Source: a candidate division WS1 bacterium (lineage in GTDB: Bacteria > Armatimonadota > Zipacnadia > Zipacnadales > UBA5352). Taken from it: a DNA stretch of 40,213 bases. The position numbers and the translations under genes are program-made. Where the stretch lies: the NCBI GenBank assembly GCA_003566775.1, contig PXBW01000127.1:1-40213 (forward strand). Reading direction: 5' to 3'. Below are positions 33,517 through 40,213 of the stretch, piece after piece (the stretch's first letter is position 1; every line of letters starts with the position of its first letter). A model generated the notes under the pieces. That model had not been told where the DNA came from. It saw only the letters and a program-made list of their open reading frames with translations, and searched no databases.

Positions 33517-34704
33517 ATGCCAGATGAGAAGGTCCGACTCGGCGTAATCGGTCTCGGTGGCCGTGGGCGTTACTTCGCGCGTAACTATCACAAGCATCCG
33601 GAGGCGGAGCTTGTCGCGTTGGCCGACCCCGACCCCGGGGCGCTCGACAGGGTCCGCCCGGTCTTTGGTGAGCGGATCGATTATTACGACGATCTCAACG
33701 AGTTCCTGTCGCGTGAGGACATGCCGGCGGTTGTCATCGCATCGCCGGATTTCGCCCATCGTGACAACGCGGTGCAGGCGTTAGCTTACGAGAAGAACGT
33801 TCTGCTGGAGAAGCCAATCGCGCAGTCGGTGGAAGATGCCGATGACATTATCCGAGCGTGGAATCGGGCGGGGACGGTGCTGTGCGTGGGTCTTGAGCTT
33901 CGTTACTCGGCGATCTTCGTGGAGATGCGCAGGATCATTGACGAGGGGCGTATCGGAGAGATCATGACCGGGATTGCGGTGGACAATGTCTCGGTAGGTG
34001 GGAACTACTTCTACCACGACCGCCAGCGCCGAAAGGATTACACCGTGTCACTTCTCATGCAGAAGGGCGTGCACACGATCGATCTTCTGAACTGGTTCAT
34101 GGGGGCCGGGCGTCCCACGAAGGTCTATGCGACGGGATCGCTTGCGTACTACGGTGGCAGCGCGCCGAATGACAGACGCTGTCGCGACTGTGACGAGGCG
34201 GACGAGTGCCCGTTCTTCATCCATCACCAGCGCTTTCAGATGGATTACGATGTGACGATCGAGAAGGAGGATCTGTGCGTCTTCGCCGAGGAGGCAGATG
34301 TTAACGACAACTCGCAGGTTATCATTACCTACGAATCAGGGAAGAGTGCGGTGTACACGGAGAATCACTTCACGCCGGAGTACACGCGCGATTTCTGGTT
34401 TACCGGCGATGTCGGAAAGATGTACGCGCAGTACAACAACGAGTGCAACTTCATAATTCGCAATCAGTATCGGCACAGCGATCACGTTGATGAGTGGCGC
34501 CCGCGCTCGACCGGTGGGGGACACGGGGGCGGCGATCCGTTGATCCAGCAGACGTTCCTCGATTGGGTGCGCGATCCAGAGAAGATGGACGTTCAGATGA
34601 CGCTTGATGCGCGTGACGCGACCTGCGTGGGAGCCGCAGGCGAGGTCTCGATCGAGACGGGAATGCCTGTAGAGATACCGGCGCCACCAGCGCTTGATCT
34701 CTGA
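33517..34704 (+). CDS. Gfo/Idh/MocA family oxidoreductase with a Cys cluster
   Basis: A 395-residue NAD(P)-dependent sugar or inositol dehydrogenase. The Rossmann motif is VRLGVIGLGGRGRYFAR. The hallmark EKPIAQSVEDADDII follows YEKNVLL, with the catalytic Lys. The C-terminal alpha/beta domain has MQKGVHTIDLLNWFMGAGRP, including the conserved His. An insert RRCRDCDEADECPF carries three closely spaced Cys (C-x2-C-x5-C) and may bind zinc. ATG 33517 with GGAGGA 6 nt before it is preferred over an upstream in-frame start at 33433. The substrate is unknown; sugars related to the nearby glycosidases are likely. It stands alone on its strand, 147 bp before the beta-helix gene. Confidence 0.92.
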   Translation: MPDEKVRLGVIGLGGRGRYFARNYHKHPEAELVALADPDPGALDRVRPVFGERIDYYDDLNEFLSREDMPAVVIASPDFAHRDNAVQALAYEKNVLLEKPIAQSVEDADDIIRAWNRAGTVLCVGLELRYSAIFVEMRRIIDEGRIGEIMTGIAVDNVSVGGNYFYHDRQRRKDYTVSLLMQKGVHTIDLLNWFMGAGRPTKVYATGSLAYYGGSAPNDRRCRDCDEADECPFFIHHQRFQMDYDVTIEKEDLCVFAEEADVNDNSQVIITYESGKSAVYTENHFTPEYTRDFWFTGDVGKMYAQYNNECNFIIRNQYRHSDHVDEWRPRSTGGGHGGGDPLIQQTFLDWVRDPEKMDVQMTLDARDATCVGAAGEVSIETGMPVEIPAPPALDL

Positions 34705-34851
34705 TCGCTCAAACTGATCGATCCGGGTGGAGCGCAGCTTCACAGAGGAGTGTCGCGAGGCAGTTCCATGTCAGAGGTGCACACTCAAGCTGTGTGGAAT
34801 GCTCTTCCCGATGCTTGTGGTCTGCACAGATGCAGAGGGGAGGACTTACGG

Positions 34852-36858
34852 ATGAGCAGATATCTGATGACAGGCGTCGGACTGGTGCTTTTCGCCGGGA
34901 TGGTGTCATGTGAGGAGGTCAACCAGGAGATGATCGATCGCGTGACGGCCGGTGAGATCACCGAGGCGAGGGCGTCATGGTGGGGCTTCAATGAGGAGGA
35001 CGCGACCGAGGTCCTGCAGGCGGCGATCGATTCGGGAGCAGAGAGACTGATCGTTGAGGACATGGGACAGCCGTGGATCGTCCGCCCCATTCAGCTTGCC
35101 AGCAACCAGGAGATCATATTCGAGGAGGGTTGCGAGATTCTGGCCAGGCGCGGAGAGTTCAGGGGGCGTAACGATGTGCTCGTCACCGCGCGCGACGTGG
35201 AGAACGTTACCCTCATCGGATACGGCGCGACTTTCCGCATGTGGCGCGATGACTACGATGATCCGGATCAGTACGAACGGGCGGAGTGGCGGCAAACGCT
35301 CTCACTGCGCGGTGCGCGAGAGATGAACATCTACGGTCTGACCCTGACCGAGAGCGGTGGGGACGGCATATATCTGGGGGTCGGGCCTGGAAGAGCCACG
35401 AATTACAACATTCATATCAAGGATGTCGTGTGCGACAGAAACTACCGCCAGGGGATATCGGTCATCACCGCGGAGAATCTGCTGATCGAGGACACGATCC
35501 TGAGCAATACCGCGGGCACGCCTCCGCAGGCGGGAATCGACTTCGAGCCGAATCACCCGGACGAACGCCTTGTCAACATCGTCATGCGCAACTGCCTGAC
35601 CGAGAACAACGCCGGGGACGGCTACGAGTTCTATCTGCCCAACCTGCACGCGGACAGTGATCCCGTCTCCATCCGCATCGAGAACTGTCGCTCGGTGAAT
35701 GATCGTATCGGCGCGAGGGTGATCACCGGCAACACTCCCGACACCGCCGTGAGCGGATACATAGAGTTCGTCAGCACAGAGTTCGTCGGCCCCACGGGCA
35801 CCGGGATCATGATAGGTGACAATCCGCCTGAGGGTCTGCGCATCAGTTTCGAGGACTGCGTGCTCGAGGGCCCCGCCGCGGAAAGGGAGACTGTCGCTCC
35901 GATCACGTTCACCGCCCGCCAGCGCGCAGTGCGAGACGTCGGCGGGGTGGACTTCGGCGAGTTGGTGTTGCGCGACGAGATCGAACGCGATCCTCTGGCA
36001 TGGTCGAGCATGGCGCTGGGCGTGAATCTCACGGGCGTGACAGGTACACTGATCCTCGAACGCGCGGGCGAGCGCACGCCACTTGAGGTGACGGAGGAGC
36101 GGCTCGCGCAATGGGCGCCACGGTCCGATATTCCCAACATCTCGGTGCTGAGTCTGGAGGGCGTCGAACTGGTTCCCGTCATGGATGAGGCACCCGCCGA
36201 GCCAACCTACGCTCCATCGACCACCAACATACGCAGGCGCGGGAGTGGAATGCTCTACGCCCAAGAGGGCGATGAGGTCAGCATAACCGCGTACTTCGGC
36301 CAGGTGGGGCGTAGTGAGGCAAGGAGCGCTCCGATCACCGTCAGTTCACCATCGGGCGAGGAGATGGCGAAGGCCGACGTCCCCTTCCAGGATGAGGCGG
36401 AGGTTAGCTTCACAGCCCCCGAAACGGGCCTGTATGAGGTTTACACGGAACCCCGGGGAAACTACATGCGCTTCGTGGAGAGCAGCCATCCGCTGAATCT
36501 CAGCACGGAGGCGGCGCCGCTGACACTAATCTACGGTGGCGGGCAGTATTACATCTGGGTGCCGGAAGGGGTCGAGGAGTTCGTTGTGGTCGCGACCGGA
36601 GACGGCACCGGTGAGGCGATCAGGGTCGGGCTTCATAATCCGGACGGAGAGCTTGTGCAGGAGGAGGATAACGTGGCCGCAGCGGTGCTGATGCACGGGG
36701 TTCTCGAAGCACCCTCCCAGGGGGAGGCATGGATGATCGAGGTCTCGCGGCCGAGCGAGCTTTACTTCGAGGATCACTCTCTATCGGTGCGCGGGGTGCC
36801 GCCTTTGCTTGCGCCCTCGCCCGAGGCGCTGCTGATGCCGCGCCGAAATCCGCAATGA
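34852..36858 (+). CDS. lipoprotein with right-handed parallel beta-helix
   Basis: A 668-residue protein. ATG 34852 with GGGGAGG 8 nt upstream is preferred over a longer frame from 34750, because it starts a short signal peptide (YLMTGVGLVLFAGMVSC) with a lipobox-like Cys. Residues ~80-400 form a pectate-lyase-type right-handed beta-helix (NVTLIGYGATFRMWRD, ITAENLLIEDTILSNTAG, NIVMRNCLTENNAGDGYEFY, IRIENCRSVNDRIG). The C-terminal ~200 residues are beta-sandwich modules (GDEVSITAYFGQVG, YIWVPEGVEEFVVVATGDGT, similar to pre-peptidase C-terminal domains). A polysaccharide-binding or -cleaving surface role is inferred. Its stop codon overlaps the ATG of the hydrogenase-protease-like gene by 4 bp (ATGA), so the two are coupled. 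Confidence 0.82.
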   Translation: MSRYLMTGVGLVLFAGMVSCEEVNQEMIDRVTAGEITEARASWWGFNEEDATEVLQAAIDSGAERLIVEDMGQPWIVRPIQLASNQEIIFEEGCEILARRGEFRGRNDVLVTARDVENVTLIGYGATFRMWRDDYDDPDQYERAEWRQTLSLRGAREMNIYGLTLTESGGDGIYLGVGPGRATNYNIHIKDVVCDRNYRQGISVITAENLLIEDTILSNTAGTPPQAGIDFEPNHPDERLVNIVMRNCLTENNAGDGYEFYLPNLHADSDPVSIRIENCRSVNDRIGARVITGNTPDTAVSGYIEFVSTEFVGPTGTGIMIGDNPPEGLRISFEDCVLEGPAAERETVAPITFTARQRAVRDVGGVDFGELVLRDEIERDPLAWSSMALGVNLTGVTGTLILERAGERTPLEVTEERLAQWAPRSDIPNISVLSLEGVELVPVMDEAPAEPTYAPSTTNIRRRGSGMLYAQEGDEVSITAYFGQVGRSEARSAPITVSSPSGEEMAKADVPFQDEAEVSFTAPETGLYEVYTEPRGNYMRFVESSHPLNLSTEAAPLTLIYGGGQYYIWVPEGVEEFVVVATGDGTGEAIRVGLHNPDGELVQEEDNVAAAVLMHGVLEAPSQGEAWMIEVSRPSELYFEDHSLSVRGVPPLLAPSPEALLMPRRNPQ

Positions 36859-37361
36859 GCGCGACTGAGATGGAGAGGCTCCGGGGCGAACTGCGCGGTC
36901 TGATCGTGGGCCGGCGCGTGGTGCTCATGGGTGTGGGAAACAGGCTGCGAGGAGACGATGCATTCGGTGTGGTCCTGGCCGAGCGAATCGAGGACGAGGC
37001 TCCGGTGCCGGTGTTCGTCTGTCACGATCTGCCGGAAGACTACGCGGTGAAGGCCGCGGACCTCCGGCCGGAGGTGGTGATCGTGCTCGATGCGGCGGAC
37101 TTCGGAGGGCATCCGGGAGAGGTTCGGCTGATAGAGGCGCAGGACATTCCTCCGACCCCGGGCGTGACCCACCGGCCGTCTCTTGAGATGATGGCGCGCT
37201 TCCTTGAACTGGATGCGGGTGCGGAGACATGGGTGCTGAGCGCCCAGCCTGCGATGAAGTGCGTGGACCTGGGAACTCCTCTCAGCGAGCAGATCACCGG
37301 CGCGATCGAACAGATGAGGGGACTTCTGCTCGAGCTCCTTCCGGCCGCGGAATCGTATTGA
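36855..37361 (+). CDS. orphan hydrogenase maturation protease (HycI/HybD family)
   Basis: A 168-residue member of peptidase family M52/A31. In known systems these enzymes cut the C-terminal tail of the nickel-loaded hydrogenase large subunit. VVLMGVGNRLRGDDAFGV contains the first acidic metal ligand region. VVIVLDAADFGGHPGEVRLI carries the second Asp, and GVTHRPSLEMMARFLEL the conserved His region. LSAQPAMKCVDLGTPLS matches the family's IQP-type loop. Length and motifs are normal, so it should be active. No hydrogenase subunit or hyp gene is in the window. The start overlaps the beta-helix gene stop, and the radical SAM cluster follows after 216 bp of non-coding DNA. Confidence 0.88.
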   Translation: MSATEMERLRGELRGLIVGRRVVLMGVGNRLRGDDAFGVVLAERIEDEAPVPVFVCHDLPEDYAVKAADLRPEVVIVLDAADFGGHPGEVRLIEAQDIPPTPGVTHRPSLEMMARFLELDAGAETWVLSAQPAMKCVDLGTPLSEQITGAIEQMRGLLLELLPAAESY

Positions 37362-37577
37362 GCCAACCGGACGAAGCAGCGTCGCCCTCGGATGCGGAGG
37401 CAACAGCGTAGCGGGGGGGAGTCTTTCGACCTCTATTACTATTGAGGTGACAGTTGGGGGAAGGTGCCGCTTTGTCGTGTGGGGAAGGTCGGGGCGTGGC
37501 GATCATGTCTCAGTTGTTTCGCGATCGGACTGATGGTTCAGGGAGGTGCCGCGGCGCCGATGCGTGCCGCCTGAAAT

Positions 37578-37919
37578 ATGAAAGAGTTCTCCTACATTCT
37601 GGCGATTCTGCTGGGGATGGGCGGTCTGATCTTTCTCGTGGGCGCGGGGCAGGGCAACACCGTGGTGCGCGTGATCATCGGTGTGGTGCTGCTCGGGGCC
37701 GCGGGCTTCATGGTCTATCTCGCCCGGTCGAAGGGCCCTGAGATGAAGGTTACTCACCAGGTGGACTTCACCGGCGAGACGGAGCTTGAGGAACTCCGTT
37801 GCAGGGCCTGCAGCGGCCGGCTCAACGCGGACTCGGTCGAGATGCGCGAGGGCGCGATCTACGTCGATTGCCCCTACTGCGGAACCTCCTACCAGTTAGA
37901 GGAGAGAGCGAAGTGGTAG
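37578..37919 (+). CDS. small membrane protein with cytosolic zinc ribbon
   Basis: A 113-residue protein. Two membrane helices (residues ~6-24 and ~29-49) form a hairpin, followed by a soluble domain with a four-Cys zinc ribbon, C75-x2-C78 and C98-x2-C101 (ELRCRACSGRLNADSVEMRE, then VDCPYCGTSYQLEER). The topology puts both termini on the same side, probably the cytosol. ATG 37578 has no clear ribosome site; the nearest GGAGG is about 35 nt upstream. Its last 7 bases overlap the start of the radical SAM gene, which strongly suggests a shared operon and a shared task, perhaps docking the enzyme or its substrate at the membrane. No homologue is recognised by name. Confidence 0.8.
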   Translation: MKEFSYILAILLGMGGLIFLVGAGQGNTVVRVIIGVVLLGAAGFMVYLARSKGPEMKVTHQVDFTGETELEELRCRACSGRLNADSVEMREGAIYVDCPYCGTSYQLEERAKW

Positions 37920-39331
37920 AGGATCGCGGCCCCATCGCGAGGCTCGTCGGTGGGCTGCGCGATGACCTCGGTCGGCTCGGTGCGCGCATCGGCGCACTGG
38001 GGCGGTGCGCTGATGGTGTGAGGTTGCGGCACCGATCGTACGAGACCGAGGAGGGACGCGTCCGTCTGCACCTGCGTACCCATGCCGACGGAACGGGGCT
38101 TCTGATGGTCAACGCCGCCGAGGCGCTGCATCTGTCACCGCTGGAGGCGGAGATAGCGGCCCTCACACTCGACGACACGCCGCGCGATCGCGCGCTCGTG
38201 CATCTGCGAACGCTTTACGGCAATGAGCGGCAGTTCGCGCTGGAGGCGGAGTATGACCGCGTGAGCGCGGCGGTGCAGCGGGTGCGTCGTCCCTCGGAGC
38301 GCTGCCGGGCCTGCGAGTGTGGCCTTACCCAGCCACCACCGCTGTCGATTCGCGCACAGGCTCCACACAAGGCCGACCTCGCGGTTACCTACTCGTGCAA
38401 CAACGATTGCGCGCACTGTTACAACGAGCCGGAGCGCCGCGAGATGCTCGAGATGGACACGGACCGATGGCGACAGGTGCTCGATCGGCTCTGGACGATC
38501 GGCGTGCCCTATGTCATCTTCACCGGGGGAGAGGCGACGCTGCGCGAGGATCTGCCGATCCTCGTGAGACATGCCGAGGACCTCGGGATGATATGCGGGC
38601 TCAACACGAACGGAAGGCGGCTGAGCGATCGGGGGCTGGTGGAGCGGCTGATGGACGCAGGCCTCGATCATGTGCAGATTACGCTCGCCTCCCACCGCCC
38701 GGCCCTGCACAACCGCACCACCGGGGCGGATGCCTGGGACGAGACTGTGGCGGGCATCGGAGAGTGCCTCGACAGGGGCCTGCACACCATTACCAACACA
38801 ACGCTGCTGCAGGAGAACGTGCGCGAAGTCGAGCAGATCGTCGAGTTCCTGCATGAGACCGGTCTTCGCACCTTCGCCATGAACGGCATGATTCACGCGG
38901 GCTGCGGCGCCGGCAACCCCTCCGCGCTGGGGGTAGATGATCTGCGGAATGCGATTGAGCGGGTTCGCGAACGCGCCGCGGAGCTTGAGATGCGCTTCAT
39001 CTGGTACACGGTAACGCGGCATTGCGAGCTGTCGCCGATGGAGATGGGTGTGGGCCTCCGCTTCTGTAATGCGGCGGAGTTCTCCATCTGTGTCGAGCCT
39101 GGCGGCGATGTGCTGCCCTGTCAGTCGTGGTACGAGCCGTGCGGTAACATACTGCAGGATGGCTGGGAGAGCATCTGGGAGGGGGATCTGTTCTCGCGAG
39201 TGCGCAATCGGCGCGAGGAGCCGGAGCGATTCTATCTACCCGGTGAGTGTCACGATTGCGACGATATACGGCTGTGCGGGGGAGGCTGTCCACTGGAACG
39301 AGCCACGCGAACCGAGGTGAAGAGTCCGTGA
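37913..39331 (+). CDS. radical SAM/SPASM enzyme with N-terminal PqqD-like segment
   Basis: A 472-residue enzyme. GTG 37913 with AGGAG 8 nt upstream overlaps the end of the zinc-ribbon gene. Residues ~35-125 resemble PqqD/RRE peptide-binding domains (LHLRTHADGTGLLMVNAAEA, LSPLEAEIAALTLDD). A short Cys group follows (C131, C134, C136). The radical SAM core starts with C162-x3-C166-x2-C169 (TYSCNNDCAHCYNEPERRE), then the SAM-binding PYVIFTGGEATLREDLPIL. The C-terminal SPASM region (~385-460) has CVEPGGDVLPCQSWYEPCGN and CHDCDDIRLCGGGCPLE, cysteines for auxiliary Fe-S clusters. This architecture is that of peptide-modifying enzymes of the PqqE/MftC type. The substrate is not identified. Confidence 0.92.
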   Translation: MVEDRGPIARLVGGLRDDLGRLGARIGALGRCADGVRLRHRSYETEEGRVRLHLRTHADGTGLLMVNAAEALHLSPLEAEIAALTLDDTPRDRALVHLRTLYGNERQFALEAEYDRVSAAVQRVRRPSERCRACECGLTQPPPLSIRAQAPHKADLAVTYSCNNDCAHCYNEPERREMLEMDTDRWRQVLDRLWTIGVPYVIFTGGEATLREDLPILVRHAEDLGMICGLNTNGRRLSDRGLVERLMDAGLDHVQITLASHRPALHNRTTGADAWDETVAGIGECLDRGLHTITNTTLLQENVREVEQIVEFLHETGLRTFAMNGMIHAGCGAGNPSALGVDDLRNAIERVRERAAELEMRFIWYTVTRHCELSPMEMGVGLRFCNAAEFSICVEPGGDVLPCQSWYEPCGNILQDGWESIWEGDLFSRVRNRREEPERFYLPGECHDCDDIRLCGGGCPLERATRTEVKSP

Positions 39332-40213
39332 GTGAGGGCGGTAGCGGAAGCGACGTAGTGATCCATCCGTACGAACGCATCGTCAACGAGTGGCCGACGC
39401 GCTTTCATCTGCGAATCGATCCCGACGGCAGCGGGTTGCTGCTGGCGAATGCGGCGGAGGCGGCGTGGCTGTCTCCGGTGGGGGTGAAGATGGCCGAAGG
39501 GGTACTTCAGGAGCGGCCCGATGAGGAGATCGTGATCGAACTGGCGGAGGAGTTCTCCGGAGCACCGCCGAGTCAGATAGAGGCCGACCTCAACACCATG
39601 CACGAGTTGATCGAGAGCCTTTCGGAACCGGGCGACAACTATCCGATCACGAATCTCACGGATCCTGAGATCTCTCACTGGGAGCGCGCGCTTGGAGCAC
39701 CGTTGCGCGCGGATGTTGATGCATGTGACTACGATCGCTTCAGAGAGATGGCTCTGCTGCTGTGGGACGCGGGGGTGCCGCATATCTCGATCCAGGTGGG
39801 AGAGGAGTACGACACCTCGCAACTGGGCAGTCTGGTCGAGGCGGTGGAGGACATCGGGATGATCTGCGGTGTCCGCTCCGTGGTGAGCTGGCTCACTCCT
39901 GAGATCATCGAGGCCTGCGCGATTGGGGGATTCGACCACCTCGACCTGCTGTTCGCGGGCGCGGAGCCACAGCAGCACGACGCCATCGCCGGTGAGGGGG
40001 ACTTCGCTGCTTTCGAGGAGGCGCTCTTACGGTGTAACGGCCTCGGAGTGGCGCCGGTGGCTGAAGTGCCGCTGGTTGCGAGCACGTTCGTCGAACTCGA
40101 GGAGATCGTGGACGCCCTGCAGATGCTTGATATCACCAACATGGTGGGCTTCGCGATCGCCTGTCTCGATGATGACGAGGCGGCGAAGGCGGCGGGCGCG
40201 CTGCCCGCGCGAG
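39328..40213 (+). CDS. radical SAM-like paralogue lacking the Fe-S cysteines (3' partial)
   Basis: The frame runs off the right edge (295 codons present). GTG 39328 overlaps the TGA of the previous gene (GTGA). The N-terminus repeats the PqqD-like segment (FHLRIDPDGSGLLLANAAEA, LSPVGVKMAEGVLQERPDE). The next part aligns with the radical SAM barrel of its neighbour: LWDAGVPHISIQVGEEYDTS matches LWTIGVPYVIFTGGEATLRE, and DIGMICGVRSVV matches DLGMICGLNTNG. The stretch holding C-x3-C-x2-C is replaced by GAPLRADVDACDYDRF, and the GGE loop is altered. It is therefore probably unable to cleave SAM unless clusters lie beyond the edge, and likely acts as a partner or substrate-binding subunit. A SPASM domain may follow outside the window. 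Confidence 0.8.
   Translation, partial: MSEGGSGSDVVIHPYERIVNEWPTRFHLRIDPDGSGLLLANAAEAAWLSPVGVKMAEGVLQERPDEEIVIELAEEFSGAPPSQIEADLNTMHELIESLSEPGDNYPITNLTDPEISHWERALGAPLRADVDACDYDRFREMALLLWDAGVPHISIQVGEEYDTSQLGSLVEAVEDIGMICGVRSVVSWLTPEIIEACAIGGFDHLDLLFAGAEPQQHDAIAGEGDFAAFEEALLRCNGLGVAPVAEVPLVASTFVELEEIVDALQMLDITNMVGFAIACLDDDEAAKAAGALPAR

Noticed and set aside
37454-37741. A 95-codon frame overlapping the zinc-ribbon gene, starting with a Cys-containing segment (MSQLFRDRTDGSGRCRG) that could look like a RiPP precursor
   Set aside because: Most of it is an out-of-frame shadow of the zinc-ribbon gene, the composition is Arg/Gly-rich and there is no independent stop or ribosome site to support it.
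1-40213. CRISPR arrays, insertion sequences, integrases or phage genes
   Set aside because: No regularly spaced direct repeats, transposase motifs or terminal inverted repeats with target duplications were seen.

Overview
The window is about 60% G+C and comes from a free-living, Gram-negative-type bacterium. It has outer-membrane lipoproteins, a secretin, secreted beta-propellers, a Cys-type sulfatase and several polysaccharide or sugar enzymes of the sort common in Planctomycetota, Armatimonadota, Hydrogenedentota and related uncultured phyla. No gene here fixes the phylum; an uncultured lineage of that kind is an inference.

Layout. (1) 1-5.7 kb: a beta-propeller protein with a fused methyltransferase domain (cut by the left edge), a secreted propeller, and a convergent Ycf48/BNR-type secreted propeller. 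(2) 5.7-19.9 kb: after an A+T-rich, non-coding stretch with a consensus sigma-70 promoter and a structured leader comes a tad (Flp-type pilus) cluster, cpaA-tadE-tadG-cpaB-cpaC-cpaE-cpaF-tadB-tadC. A cytosolic histidine kinase and an OmpR-type regulator follow directly. No Flp pilin is visible. (3) 19.9-22.9 kb: a possible small RNA with its own promoter and terminator, then a leftward operon of NAD-dependent sugar epimerase, methyltransferase (apparent CTG start) and polyprenol-type glycosyltransferase. (4) 22.9-30.1 kb: sulfatase with HEAT-like repeats, a large lipoprotein glycosidase, a remarkable tRNA gene, a DUF3604-like protein and a decayed gene remnant. (5) 30.2-34.7 kb: a DUF433/DUF5615 toxin-antitoxin-like pair, an FAD-dependent oxidoreductase, purN and a Gfo/Idh/MocA oxidoreductase. 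(6) 34.8 kb to the right edge: a beta-helix lipoprotein, an orphan hydrogenase-maturation-type protease, a small membrane zinc-ribbon protein, a radical SAM/SPASM enzyme with an N-terminal PqqD-like segment, and an overlapping paralogue that keeps the fold but has lost the iron-sulfur cysteines.

Most interesting points. The tRNA at 27628-27722 (minus strand) has anticodon GCA, U73 and an encoded CCA, as a cysteine tRNA should. It also has a long variable arm and a short-looped D arm like a selenocysteine tRNA. The right-edge cluster pairs an active-looking radical SAM enzyme with an apparently dead partner, next to a membrane zinc-ribbon protein and a protease, and may be an undescribed peptide or protein maturation system. 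The tad cluster has a secretin with four tandem N-terminal repeats and a structured leader RNA.
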